Shown: positions 46,523 to 55,458 of the stretch, piece after piece
Position numbering within the stretch: position 1 is the first letter of the stretch
Layout of the letters: each line of letters begins with the position of its first letter
From: Paracoccus saliphilus
GTDB lineage: Bacteria > Pseudomonadota > Alphaproteobacteria > Rhodobacterales > Rhodobacteraceae
Assembly: GCF_028553805.1 (NCBI RefSeq)
Contig: NZ_CP067140.1
Coordinates: 2,790,001-2,854,000 of the forward strand
Length of the DNA: 64,000 nt
Direction: 5' to 3'
Program-made: the position numbers and the translations under genes
Notes under the pieces: model-generated
What the model was told of the DNA's origin: nothing
What the model saw: the letters and a program-made list of their open reading frames with translations, nothing else
Databases searched by the model: none

Positions 46523-47862
46523 GCGGAAAGCTTTTCGGAACCGATGGCGTGCGCGGTCGCGCCAACACCCACCCGATGACCGCCGAGATGGCACTGCGGC
46601 TTGGAGCTGCCGCGGGGCGGTTCTTTCGCCGCGACAAGCGCAACGGGCACCGGGTGGTCATCGGCAAGGATACGCGGCTTTCGGGTTACATGCTGGAGAA
46701 TGCCCTGACAGCAGGGCTGACCTCGACCGGCATGAATGTCCTGCTGCTTGGCCCCGTGCCGACACCCGCAGTGGGATATCTGACCCGCTCGATGCGTGCC
46801 GATCTGGGGATCATGATCTCGGCCAGTCACAACCCGGCGCAGGATAACGGCATCAAGTTCTTCGGGCCGGACGGTTTCAAACTGTCCGACGAGGCCGAGG
46901 CCGAGATCGAGAAGATCGTGGCGGCCGAGATCGTGCCCGCGCAGCCCAACAATATCGGCCGCGCCAAGCGGATCGACGACGGTCGCGGGCGTTACGTGGA
47001 ATATGCCAAGACGACCTTTCCCGGCGGGCAGCGGCTGAACGGCTTCAAGGTGGTGGTCGATTGCGCGCATGGCGCGGCCTATCGCGCCGCTCCCGAGGTC
47101 CTGTGGGAACTGGGCGCCGATGTGATCCCGCTTGGGGTAGAGCCCAACGGTTTCAATATCAATGACGGCGTCGGCAGCACCCATCCAGAAGCCTGCGCCG
47201 AGGCCGTGGTCCGGCATGGCGCGCATCTGGGCATCACCCTGGATGGCGATGCCGACCGGGTGCAGATCGTCGACGAAAAGGGCAAGCTGGCCGATGGCGA
47301 CCAGATCATGGCCTTGCTGGCCTCGCGTTGGGCGGCGCAGGGACGGCTGCGGGGCGGTGCGCTGGTCGCCACGGTGATGTCCAACCTGGGGTTGGAGCAT
47401 TTCCTGGCGGGGCACGGGCTGCAGCTTGAACGGACCCGCGTCGGCGACCGCTACGTGGTCGAGCGGATGCGCGAGGCGGGCTATAACCTGGGGGGCGAAC
47501 AATCGGGTCATATCGTGATGACCGATTACGCGACGACCGGGGACGGGCTGATCGCGGCACTGCAATTCCTTGCGGCCATGGCCAATTGCGACGATCCGGC
47601 CAGCCGCCTCGTATCGCAATTCGAGCCGGTGCCGCAACTGCTGAAGAATGTGCGCTATGCCGAGGGGAGCGATCCGCTGGCAGCTGCGGCGGTGCAATCG
47701 GTCATCGCGGCCGCAGAGGCGAGACTGGGCGGTTCGGGCCGGGTGCTGATACGCAAGTCCGGAACCGAGCCGCTGATCCGGGTCATGGCCGAGGCTCAGG
47801 ACGAAATCGTGCTGCACGAGGTGGTCGACGGAATCGTCGAGGCGGTCGAAAAGGCGGCCTGA
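46519..47862 (+). CDS. glmM: phosphoglucosamine mutase
   Basis: 447 residues. [20 protein letters not shown] at the start, phosphoserine S103 in [17 protein letters not shown], metal loop [12 protein letters not shown] and sugar-binding [19 protein letters not shown]. Converts glucosamine-6-P to glucosamine-1-P for UDP-GlcNAc. Coupled to folP (ATGA), the common folP-glmM arrangement of proteobacteria. Confidence 0.97.
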   Translation: MSGKLFGTDGVRGRANTHPMTAEMALRLGAAAGRFFRRDKRNGHRVVIGKDTRLSGYMLENALTAGLTSTGMNVLLLGPVPTPAVGYLTRSMRADLGIMISASHNPAQDNGIKFFGPDGFKLSDEAEAEIEKIVAAEIVPAQPNNIGRAKRIDDGRGRYVEYAKTTFPGGQRLNGFKVVVDCAHGAAYRAAPEVLWELGADVIPLGVEPNGFNINDGVGSTHPEACAEAVVRHGAHLGITLDGDADRVQIVDEKGKLADGDQIMALLASRWAAQGRLRGGALVATVMSNLGLEHFLAGHGLQLERTRVGDRYVVERMREAGYNLGGEQSGHIVMTDYATTGDGLIAALQFLAAMANCDDPASRLVSQFEPVPQLLKNVRYAEGSDPLAAAAVQSVIAAAEARLGGSGRVLIRKSGTEPLIRVMAEAQDEIVLHEVVDGIVEAVEKAA

Positions 47863-47927
47863 GCCGGATTGTCGGAGTTGGAAAAGCGCTATGCGACAGG
47901 CGTTGCGCTTGTTGCGTCCCGCGATAG

Positions 47928-47950
47928 CTGGGGGCGTACGCCGCCCCCAG
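47928..47950. terminator. GC-rich hairpin between glmM and the monooxygenase gene
   Basis: CTGGGGGCG pairs with CGCCCCCAG around TACGC. It is followed by ACCCCCTGCGGGATATTT and a GAAGAGG stretch, an element type I recall as frequent between Rhodobacteraceae genes. Lies between convergent genes. Confidence 0.5.
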
Positions 47951-47983
47951 ACCCCCTGCGGGATATTTGCATGAAGAGGAATA

Positions 47984-49114
47984 CTAGAACGTGATCGCGA
48001 CCGAGTCGTAATCGTAGAGCCAGTCGAAGCGGCCAAGCAGGTGCCCCGGCGCGAAACGGTGGGCCAAGCGCAGCGCCGTATGAGCCGCGAAACGGAGCGG
48101 GCCGGTCAGGTGATAATTGCGGGCATTCGCATTCGCGGCGGCAACGATACCTTCCACCCTTGACCGGCGGAGGCTATCGAAGCGGTTGAGCGCCGTTGGC
48201 TGGTCGGGCCCTGCGTCGAGGCATGCCGCCAGGATCCAGGCATCCTCGATCGCCATGGCCGCCCCTTGCGCCATGAAAGGCAATGTCGGATGGGCGGCAT
48301 CACCTATCAGAACGCAGCGCCCATCCTGCCAGCGCCTGGCGACGTCATGGCGGAACAATCCCCAGATATGAGTTTCCGTCACGGCATCCAGCCATTCCGG
48401 CACCGGTCCGCCAAATGCGGCGAAAGCCCTGCGCAGGTGATCGGGATCGTCCTCGTGCGACCAGCCCTCCTCTTGCCATTCATGCCGCTCCTGCACGGCG
48501 ACCAGGTTGCGCAGCCCCCCGACCAGCGGATAGCTGACAAGATGGCGGCCCGGTCCCATGAAGACCTGTGCCTCTGGCGGCGCGCCAGTGGCATCGGGAA
48601 TGACCGCGCGCCATGCCGTCTGATGCGTGAAGAAGGGCACCTCACGGCCGTTCAACGCGGTCCGGATCGCGCTGCGTAAACCGTCGGCACCGATGATCAG
48701 ACCTCCCTCCGGTGGCGTCGCGACCTCCTGGCTCAGCCGAATCTCCACGCCGGCAGAGCGGGCGGAAGCGGCCAGCAATTCGATCAGCCTTGCGCGATGA
48801 ACCAGGCGAAAATCGTCATCTGGCCGGTGACGCAACAGATCGAGCTTCGCCACCTGTGCACCGGAGGTATCGCGCAACTGCACAGCATTGCTGCGCAAGG
48901 AAATGCCGCGCAAAGCCTCGCCCAGCCCCAGTGCATCGATCACCCGCATCGCGTTGGGTGACAATTGCAGCCCCGCCCCAAGCTCGCGAATGGCCGGCGC
49001 GCGTTCCAGAACCGTGACCCTGGCATCTCGCCGTGCCAATGCGATGGCCGCGGTCAGACCAGCCACACCGGCACCGACGATGGTCACGGGGCGATCCCGC
49101 AATGCGCCACTCAT
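47984..49114 (-). CDS. FAD-dependent monooxygenase
   Basis: 376 residues. Rossmann VTIVGAGVAGLTAAIALARR at 10-29, the middle Asp-Gly segment LIIGADGLRSAIRTAL, and GDAAHPTLPFMAQGAAMAIE binding FAD. The set matches aromatic hydroxylases such as salicylate hydroxylase and UbiH-like enzymes. Substrate unknown. It overlaps the upstream DJ-1 gene by 4 bases, so the two form an operon. Confidence 0.88.
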   Translation of the reverse strand: MSGALRDRPVTIVGAGVAGLTAAIALARRDARVTVLERAPAIRELGAGLQLSPNAMRVIDALGLGEALRGISLRSNAVQLRDTSGAQVAKLDLLRHRPDDDFRLVHRARLIELLAASARSAGVEIRLSQEVATPPEGGLIIGADGLRSAIRTALNGREVPFFTHQTAWRAVIPDATGAPPEAQVFMGPGRHLVSYPLVGGLRNLVAVQERHEWQEEGWSHEDDPDHLRRAFAAFGGPVPEWLDAVTETHIWGLFRHDVARRWQDGRCVLIGDAAHPTLPFMAQGAAMAIEDAWILAACLDAGPDQPTALNRFDSLRRSRVEGIVAAANANARNYHLTGPLRFAAHTALRLAHRFAPGHLLGRFDWLYDYDSVAITF

Positions 49115-49695
49115 GCAGAATGCTCGGCCGACGCGATCTGGCGGAACTGGGCAAGCGCATCCTTCGGCAGCCCGGCGGCGCGCAGAACCTCCGCCGCGAA
49201 GGTCACGGGGGCGGTGCCGGGGGCAGTAATAATCCCATCATCGCCAACGGCATGGGCAACATCGCTGTAATCAGCCGCCGCAGTATAGTCAGGCAGCCTG
49301 TCGCGCAGGAAATCCAGCCCGTTCGACGTGTGCCTACGCCCCTCCAGCAGCCCTGCCCGCGCCAATGCGAGCGTCGCCCCGCAAATCGCCGCGACGGTCT
49401 GGCCCCGGTCATGAGCGGCACGCAGCATATCGCCCAGATCCGGCGCGTCCTCACCGCTCCAGCCATCGCTGCCGCAAAGCACGATCACCTCGTCACCCTG
49501 CAACTGGATATCCGGCAGGCCGGTCACGGTCAGACCACCCATCGAGATCACGTCTCCGCCGCCGGGGGTCGCGTGGCAGGTCTGCAGACCATAAAAATCC
49601 CCGCCGATTCCCGAAATCAGCGGGGTTTCCCAATCGGCGAACCGGTCGATCAGCACGATCAGAACCGGCTTCAACGCGGTCATGTCCATCTGCAC
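49111..49695 (-). CDS. DJ-1/PfpI family protein
   Basis: 194 residues with AGGAGG 6 bases before the ATG. Class I glutamine-amidotransferase-like fold, with nucleophile C105 in VAAICGATLALARAGLL and LIDRFADWETPL near the start. Members act as glyoxalases, chaperones, isonitrile hydratases or regulators; the acid/base partners cannot be fixed here. Coupled to the monooxygenase gene. Confidence 0.85.
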   Translation of the reverse strand: MQMDMTALKPVLIVLIDRFADWETPLISGIGGDFYGLQTCHATPGGGDVISMGGLTVTGLPDIQLQGDEVIVLCGSDGWSGEDAPDLGDMLRAAHDRGQTVAAICGATLALARAGLLEGRRHTSNGLDFLRDRLPDYTAAADYSDVAHAVGDDGIITAPGTAPVTFAAEVLRAAGLPKDALAQFRQIASAEHSA

Positions 49696-49733
49696 CCTCC
49701 TTTTGAAGCGACGGGGGCAGCCTTATGCCCCGG

Positions 49734-50156
49734 TCAATCGTCGCGATGCACGCGCTCGCGCCGCTCATGACGCTCTTGCGCCTCCAGCGTCATGGTGGCG
49801 ATCGGACGGGCATCCAGACGCTTCAGGCTGATCGGCTCGCCGGTTATTTCGCAGTAACCGTATTCGCCCGTCTCGATCCGGCGCAACGCGGCGTCGATCT
49901 TGCTGACCAGTTTGCGCTGACGGTCGCGGGTGCGAAGCTCCAGCGCGCGATCGGTTTCCTCGCTGGCGCGATCCGCCAGATCCGGCACGCTGCGGGCACT
50001 GTATTGCAACCCTTCAAGCGTTTCGGCCGACTGATCCAGCAATTCCTGCTTCCAGGCCTCCAGCTTCCGGCGGAAATATTCCAACTGCCGGTCATTCATG
50101 AATGCTTCGTCTTCAGCGGGGCGGTAATCCTGGGGAAGGAAGGTTTGGGCTTTCAT
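49734..50156 (-). CDS. dksA: DksA, RNA polymerase-binding factor with incomplete zinc site
   Basis: 140 residues from the ATG at 50156. The coiled coil spans about 25-95, with tip residues D59, D62 and A64 that enter the RNA polymerase secondary channel and act with ppGpp. The C-terminal finger region (GEYGYCEITGEPISLKRLDA) keeps a single Cys (C102); the other three expected Cys are replaced (T105 and two later positions). Zinc-independent DksA proteins are known in alphaproteobacteria and Pseudomonas. Function is therefore likely retained. Confidence 0.92.
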   Translation of the reverse strand: MKAQTFLPQDYRPAEDEAFMNDRQLEYFRRKLEAWKQELLDQSAETLEGLQYSARSVPDLADRASEETDRALELRTRDRQRKLVSKIDAALRRIETGEYGYCEITGEPISLKRLDARPIATMTLEAQERHERRERVHRDD

Positions 50157-50338
50157 AGGTCCTCCGGCGGCGCCGGGCGGAACATAAATCCGGCACCTTG
50201 GGCGCCCCATTACCGGAAGCCGCAGAGGTTGTCACTAGCCCAATATTCGCTATTTGACCGTATGAACAAATCGTAACACAGCGCATGCACGCCAATAACG
50301 AGAGTCAGAAAATGATTTTCGCGCAAAAGGAGAGCCTC

Positions 50339-51178
50339 ATGCAATTCACCGGGACAGAGCGCTATGTAGCACCGCCCGAGCTCGCAATCGCCGTCAACGC
50401 CGCCGTCACGCTGGAGCGTCCGCTGCTGGTCAAGGGCGAACCCGGCACCGGCAAGACCGAACTGGCCCGGCAAGTAGCGGGAAGCCTGAACCTTCCCATC
50501 ATCGAATGGCATGTGAAATCAACGACAAAGGCCCAGCAAGGCCTGTATGAATACGATGCGGTCAGCCGATTGCGCGACAGCCAGCTTGGGGATGAGCGCG
50601 TCCATGACGTCGCCAATTACATCCGCCGGGGCAAGTTGTGGCAAGCCTTCGAGGCCGAGCAGAAAACCGTGCTGCTGATCGATGAGGTCGACAAGGCCGA
50701 TATCGAGTTCCCGAACGATCTGCTGCAGGAACTCGACCGGATGGAGTTTCATGTGTACGAAACCGGCCAGACGATCCGCGCCAGGCACCGGCCCGTGGTC
50801 ATCATTACCTCCAACAACGAGAAGGAACTGCCCGACGCCTTCCTGCGCCGCTGTTTCTTTCACTATATCCAGTTCCCCGATGCCGAAACGCTGCGCGCCA
50901 TCGTCGATGTGCACTATCCGGGACTGAAACCGCGCCTGCTGGACGAAGCGCTCGGCCAGTTCTTCGAGCTGCGCGAGGCACCGGGGCTGAAGAAAAAACC
51001 TTCGACCAGCGAGCTTCTGGACTGGCTCAAGCTGATCCTGGCCGAGGATTTGTCCCCCGAGGATCTGAAGCGCGATGCCGGTGAGATGCTGCCCAAACTG
51101 CATGGCGCCCTTTTGAAGAACGAACAGGATGTCGCGCTGTTCGAAAAGCTTGCCTTCATGGCACGACGGCAGAGATGA
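50339..51178 (+). CDS. MoxR-family AAA+ ATPase
   Basis: 279 residues from the ATG at 50339, which has AAGGAG 6 bases upstream; upstream ATGs at 50285 and 50312 lack one. Walker A GEPGTGKT at 33-40, Walker B LLIDEVDKAD (D115, E116), sensor IITSNNEKELPDAFLRRCFF with arginine finger. MoxR ATPases act as chaperones that mature protein complexes, usually with a VWA-domain partner encoded next door. Here a terminator follows directly and no VWA gene is adjacent. Confidence 0.9.
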   Translation: MQFTGTERYVAPPELAIAVNAAVTLERPLLVKGEPGTGKTELARQVAGSLNLPIIEWHVKSTTKAQQGLYEYDAVSRLRDSQLGDERVHDVANYIRRGKLWQAFEAEQKTVLLIDEVDKADIEFPNDLLQELDRMEFHVYETGQTIRARHRPVVIITSNNEKELPDAFLRRCFFHYIQFPDAETLRAIVDVHYPGLKPRLLDEALGQFFELREAPGLKKKPSTSELLDWLKLILAEDLSPEDLKRDAGEMLPKLHGALLKNEQDVALFEKLAFMARRQR

Positions 51179-51221
51179 TCCTGCGCGGTCGCAAGGCCGC
51201 ACAGTTTCCGGACCGGACATG

Positions 51222-51252
51222 AAAAAGGGGGCGTAACCGCCCCCTCCTTTTT
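51222..51252. terminator. bidirectional terminator between moxR-like and SIMPL genes
   Basis: GGGGGCG pairs with CGCCCCC around TAAC, flanked by AAAAA on one side and TTTTT on the other, so it works in both directions between convergent genes. Confidence 0.85.
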
Positions 51253-51268
51253 ATCTTCATGAATTCGA

Positions 51269-52282
51269 TCAGTTAGATGCGGGAGCGTCTTCCGGCGCTG
51301 GTTCGACTTCGACATCTGCTTCCCCGGCTGCCTCGGCATCGGTTTCGGCCTGCTCGTCAGGGGCGGCATCCGTTTCCATCGCCGGATCGGCCTCGCCCGC
51401 GTCATCTGCCGGCGCGGCCTGATCTTCGGCACCGCCGTCATCCTGCATCCCGCCATGTCCGCCACGCTTGCCCCCATGCGGACCGCACGCTTTGCCCCCC
51501 TTTTCGCCGCGCAGCGCATAGTCGATCTGCACCTGCGCCGAAACCGAGAGTTCGCCCGCCTCGACCGGCGTCGACGCATCCCTGGCCGCCTCGGCGCGCA
51601 TCATCATCGGGCGCGGCCCATCCGCAACCGGCGCGTCGCGCATCACGATCACCGGACCGAGGCTGAGCCCCGCGGCTTCCGCCAGGATCTCGGCCTTGTG
51701 GCGAGCATCCTCGACGGCGGCGCGGCGGGCTTCATCCTCGGTTGCGCCCGCATCCTCGCGCTTGAAGTTGATGCCGTTGATCTGGTTCGCCCCGGCCGCG
51801 ACGATGGCATCCAGAACCTCACCCAGTTTCTCCACCTCGGCGACACGCACCGAAACCATGTTGGTCGCCTCGTAGCCATTGATGGTCGGCGCACCGTTCT
51901 CGGGATATTCCATTCTCGGCTGCAGGTTCAGGCCCGAGGTCTGGATATCCCCTGCCGCGATGCCCGCATCTTTCAGGGCTTCGATCACGGCAGTTTGCTG
52001 TTCGGCATTCTGCTCCATCGCCGCCGCCGCGCTGTCCGCCTGCGAGGTCACGCCGAGCCGGATTTCCGCGAGGTCGGGCGCGATCCGCGCTTCGCCCTGC
52101 CCGGTCACGGTCAGGCGCGACATCATCATGCCGCCCCGCGCCCCGCAGCCATGATGCCCCTGCTTCATGCCTCCTTCATGGCCGCTGCCGGGCGATGCGA
52201 GGGCAGTCGTTGCGAATGTCAGGGCAAGGCCGGCCGTTACGGCCATCAGGGCATTGCCCAAACGGGGAGAATACAGAGTCAT
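51269..52282 (-). CDS. SIMPL (DUF541) domain exported protein
   Basis: 337 residues. A signal peptide (LGNALMAVTAGLALTFATTA-LAS) precedes a His/Gly/Met-rich stretch (GGMKQGHHGCGARGGMMM) and the SIMPL domain about 55-265 (LTVTGQGEARIAPDLAEIRL; INGYEATNMVSVRVAEVEKL; ARHKAEILAEAAGLSLGPV). The tail has another Gly/His stretch (CGPHGGKRGGHGG) then about 55 strongly acidic residues. SIMPL proteins form periplasmic rings. The His and acidic runs could bind metal; that is inference. Confidence 0.85.
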   Translation of the reverse strand: MTLYSPRLGNALMAVTAGLALTFATTALASPGSGHEGGMKQGHHGCGARGGMMMSRLTVTGQGEARIAPDLAEIRLGVTSQADSAAAAMEQNAEQQTAVIEALKDAGIAAGDIQTSGLNLQPRMEYPENGAPTINGYEATNMVSVRVAEVEKLGEVLDAIVAAGANQINGINFKREDAGATEDEARRAAVEDARHKAEILAEAAGLSLGPVIVMRDAPVADGPRPMMMRAEAARDASTPVEAGELSVSAQVQIDYALRGEKGGKACGPHGGKRGGHGGMQDDGGAEDQAAPADDAGEADPAMETDAAPDEQAETDAEAAGEADVEVEPAPEDAPASN

Positions 52283-52407
52283 CCGATTTTCCTTCTTCTT
52301 CGGGTATCAGTCAGCGGAGTAACGCCGATCAAGGCGGTTTCGTTCATCGAAAAGCGTTCACAGATGCGCCAGTTTCGCTTTTCTCACACTACAAATTGGG
52401 GTAGTTC

Positions 52408-55400
52408 ATGCTAGACTCCACCAAATCGCGGCAAAGGGACGCCGCAACCTTATTTGAGCGACGAAACCGAAATATGAATAAACACGCCGCCCCTGAATTC
52501 GCAATGAGCTTTACCCAGGATGCCGTGCTGCTGGAGCGGCGAGAGGGACTGGATTGGCAGCCCCTGGGACAGGCCCCGTTTTCCGAAGGCAACGTAGCCG
52601 CCAAACTCAACGCATTGCGCGGAGATCACGGTCACGGCAGCTCTGAACTGGATACGGTGCTGGTCATCCCGGACGACCAGATCCTCTATACGCGGCTGAC
52701 GGCATCCCCCGGCGCGGATGTGCCGGCCGCGATCGGTCGGGCCCTGGAAGGAATGACGCCCTACAAGGCCGAGGAACTGGCCTTCGACTGGTGCCCTGAC
52801 GAGGATGGCAGGATCGACAGCCTGCGGGTGGCCGCCGTCGCCCGCAAGACGCTGGAAGAGGCCGAGGATTTCGCCCGGGTGCAGGGTTTTCGCCCTTCCG
52901 GGTTCATGGCCCGTCCCGGCGATGAGCGTTTCGATGGCCAACCGGATTTCGGCGCCTCGGAACTGGCGCAACAGGAACGCAGCGTACCACCCTTCAGCAA
53001 GCCCGACCTGCAACAGGCAGCAGTGACATCGGACCGGATCGAGATCGCAGAGCCCGAAGACAAGCAGCCGGTGATTTCCCGTATCCCTCCGCATTATGTC
53101 ATGCCGGAACCGGCTGCTGCTGCCGATGCAGAACCCGCCTTCCCGAAGGAAGCGATCGAGGTTGATGCCACATCCTCCGAAGAGCCCGAGACAGATGACA
53201 GCAATCACGGGGCGGGCGCTCCGGCAGTCATCCGCCATGGAGATCGCCGCCCCGGGCCCGTTCCGGCAGGGCTGTCTCCACGCGCGAAGGCCATCCATGC
53301 AAAGGCGGCCGAAGCCCGTAATCGGCGTAACGACGCGGATGCCTCCGATCCGGTGAAAGCTGGCGGGCTTCTGCAACGGTGGCAGAACTCTCCGCCAAGC
53401 ACATTGACCATCATGATCGGTTTGCTTGTCGCTGTCATGCTGGTGGCATTGCTGTTTCTGGGCGGATCGCCCGGCAACGGCCCGCAAACCACCGAGACAC
53501 CGGCCTCCCAGGCCGAAACCGGCGAGTTGGCAGAGGCTGACAGGACAGCATCGGATCAGACCGTCCCTACGGAACCCGATTCCCAGGCCACAGCCGATCC
53601 GCAGATCGAACCGGTGGAACAGGACGGAACAGAACAAGCCGCAACAGCGCCCGATGCGCGTCCGGAAGACGCGACGGCACAGGACAGCGCGGCGAACGAT
53701 CCCGCCAATACCGATCCGGACATGTCCGAAGATGCGTCGCAGGACGCCCTGACCGCCGCCCTGACCGAGGCGTTGCAGGACACGAACGCAGCAGAGCAGA
53801 TCGCCAACCCTTCCGGCACGGAAGAGGTCGAGGACGGGGTTTCCCCGGAAACCGAGGCCAGCCCGGAATCCCAATCGCAGCCGCAAATACTGCAAGGTGA
53901 AGCCGCGCAGATCGCAAGCGGACAGGCCGTCGAACGAGCGGTCGCCGCGGCACCTGCCGCAGAACCCGCCGATGCTTCCACCGAGACAGCATCGGCTCCG
54001 GTCGAACCTTCTGAACCTGCCACGGCCGAGCCTGCCGCGCAGCAACTGAGCAGTTCGGCCCGCCCGCCACGCGCGGCTCCTCAGCAGGCGCAGACTCCCG
54101 CGTCGAACGACCAGCGCCCGACGGTCCCCGCCAACCCGCAACCCTATGAGCAGAGAACCGAGCCCGCGCCGCAGCAAGTGACCGGCCAACGCCCGCCATC
54201 ACGTCCTGCCGCGACCAGCACCGCTCCGGCCACAACCCCGACGGCCACGAGCGAGGAACCCGCACCGCAACCGGCGACAACCGCCCCGCCCGAGACCGCG
54301 ACCTCTTCCACGCCCTCGCCCGGCCCCTCGCCGCGGCCACCTGTCCGTCCGGACGATCTGACTTTTCTGGAGGAAGGCAGCACGACCGACGACGAAAACG
54401 ATACTCGCCTGACCCGGTCGGAGCAGCTCTTCCTCGAAGGGTTGCTGCGCGATCTGCGAACGGCGCAGGCTGGTTCAACTGGGCTTTCCGAAACTGAACA
54501 TGGCGCGGTCATTCGACTCGCGCAGGCGCGACCACAGCGCAAACCGGTTTCTGTCGCCGGCCCCTCGCAAGACGCGGTCCGCGATGCAGTCGCCGATGCG
54601 CTCACGAGTTCCGAACGCCCGGAATCCCGCGCCGATGCTGACGGCGGAGGCGGAAGCAGCGGCGGTGGTGGTGGAGCCAGCCTCGCCGGCCTCGATCACT
54701 CCAGCCGGCCTGCAGAACGTCCCGGATCGGTCGCCGCCCGGGCCGAAAGCGGCTCGGACCCGGGCGATCCAAGCCTGTCAAAGGCCGCGGTAGAGGACGC
54801 AATCGCATCTGCCGTCGAAAACAGCACAGCTTCACCGGGCGCCGTCGCTTTGACGGCGCTTACTTCATCTGCGATCCCTCCACGGCGCGGCGACGCCACC
54901 CCATCCGCTCCGACGGCCGATGACCTGCGTTCCGCCGCGAAGGAACAGGAAGCCGAACGCGCCCGCGAGGCCGCCCTTGCCGAGCAGCGCCGACAGGATG
55001 CCGAATTGCAGGCGCAGGCAGAGGCCCGTGCCCGCGAACGCGCGGCCGCCGACGCACGGGCCGAGGCGCAGGCCCGAGCCCAAGCCGAAGCCCGCGCCCG
55101 TGCCCAGGCCGAAGCCGAAGCGCGCGCCGCCGCTGCGCGCCAGCAGCAATACACCCCGCCCGAAGCGGAAAAAGAGCCGGAAGTGGCCAGTCAGATCCCC
55201 GCTGGCCGCACCCCGTCCTCGGTTGCCTCTGCGGCAACGGTCAAGGACGGCATCAGGATCAACCGCACCCAGATCATCGGCACGATCGGTGCCGGCAAGG
55301 CCAGCCGCGCCCTGGTCCGCCTGTCCAACGGAAAGATCATCACCCTGCGCCTTGGTGACAAGATCAATGGCGGGAAGATCACCGAAATCGGAAACAGCCG

Positions 55401-55458
55401 GATCACCTATGTCGAAGGCGGGCGGACGAAACAGCTTTCGGTGTTGAGCGGGCAGTAA
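52408..55458 (+). CDS. large transmembrane protein with TolA-like and PilP-like regions
   Basis: 1016 residues. N-terminus (about 30-165) resembles the actin-like/GspL-type cytoplasmic domain (VLVIPDDQILYTRLTASPGA). One membrane helix near 332-354 (TIMIGLLVAVMLVALLFLGG). Residues about 360-840 are low-complexity Ala/Pro/Thr/Glu-rich, then an Ala/Arg/Glu helix at about 843-915 like TolA. The last 70 residues (IGTIGAGKASRALVRLSNGK; ITLRLGDKINGGKITEIG) resemble PilP/GspC periplasmic domains. Such a layout suggests a single-gene cell-envelope spanning machine part. Start could also be 52474. Coupled to the antiporter gene (TAATG). Confidence 0.65.
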   Translation: MLDSTKSRQRDAATLFERRNRNMNKHAAPEFAMSFTQDAVLLERREGLDWQPLGQAPFSEGNVAAKLNALRGDHGHGSSELDTVLVIPDDQILYTRLTASPGADVPAAIGRALEGMTPYKAEELAFDWCPDEDGRIDSLRVAAVARKTLEEAEDFARVQGFRPSGFMARPGDERFDGQPDFGASELAQQERSVPPFSKPDLQQAAVTSDRIEIAEPEDKQPVISRIPPHYVMPEPAAAADAEPAFPKEAIEVDATSSEEPETDDSNHGAGAPAVIRHGDRRPGPVPAGLSPRAKAIHAKAAEARNRRNDADASDPVKAGGLLQRWQNSPPSTLTIMIGLLVAVMLVALLFLGGSPGNGPQTTETPASQAETGELAEADRTASDQTVPTEPDSQATADPQIEPVEQDGTEQAATAPDARPEDATAQDSAANDPANTDPDMSEDASQDALTAALTEALQDTNAAEQIANPSGTEEVEDGVSPETEASPESQSQPQILQGEAAQIASGQAVERAVAAAPAAEPADASTETASAPVEPSEPATAEPAAQQLSSSARPPRAAPQQAQTPASNDQRPTVPANPQPYEQRTEPAPQQVTGQRPPSRPAATSTAPATTPTATSEEPAPQPATTAPPETATSSTPSPGPSPRPPVRPDDLTFLEEGSTTDDENDTRLTRSEQLFLEGLLRDLRTAQAGSTGLSETEHGAVIRLAQARPQRKPVSVAGPSQDAVRDAVADALTSSERPESRADADGGGGSSGGGGGASLAGLDHSSRPAERPGSVAARAESGSDPGDPSLSKAAVEDAIASAVENSTASPGAVALTALTSSAIPPRRGDATPSAPTADDLRSAAKEQEAERAREAALAEQRRQDAELQAQAEARARERAAADARAEAQARAQAEARARAQAEAEARAAAARQQQYTPPEAEKEPEVASQIPAGRTPSSVASAATVKDGIRINRTQIIGTIGAGKASRALVRLSNGKIITLRLGDKINGGKITEIGNSRITYVEGGRTKQLSVLSGQ

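Noticed and set aside
46297..48036. 579-residue minus-strand frame over folP and glmM
   Set aside because: Complementary-strand shadow of two well-identified genes.
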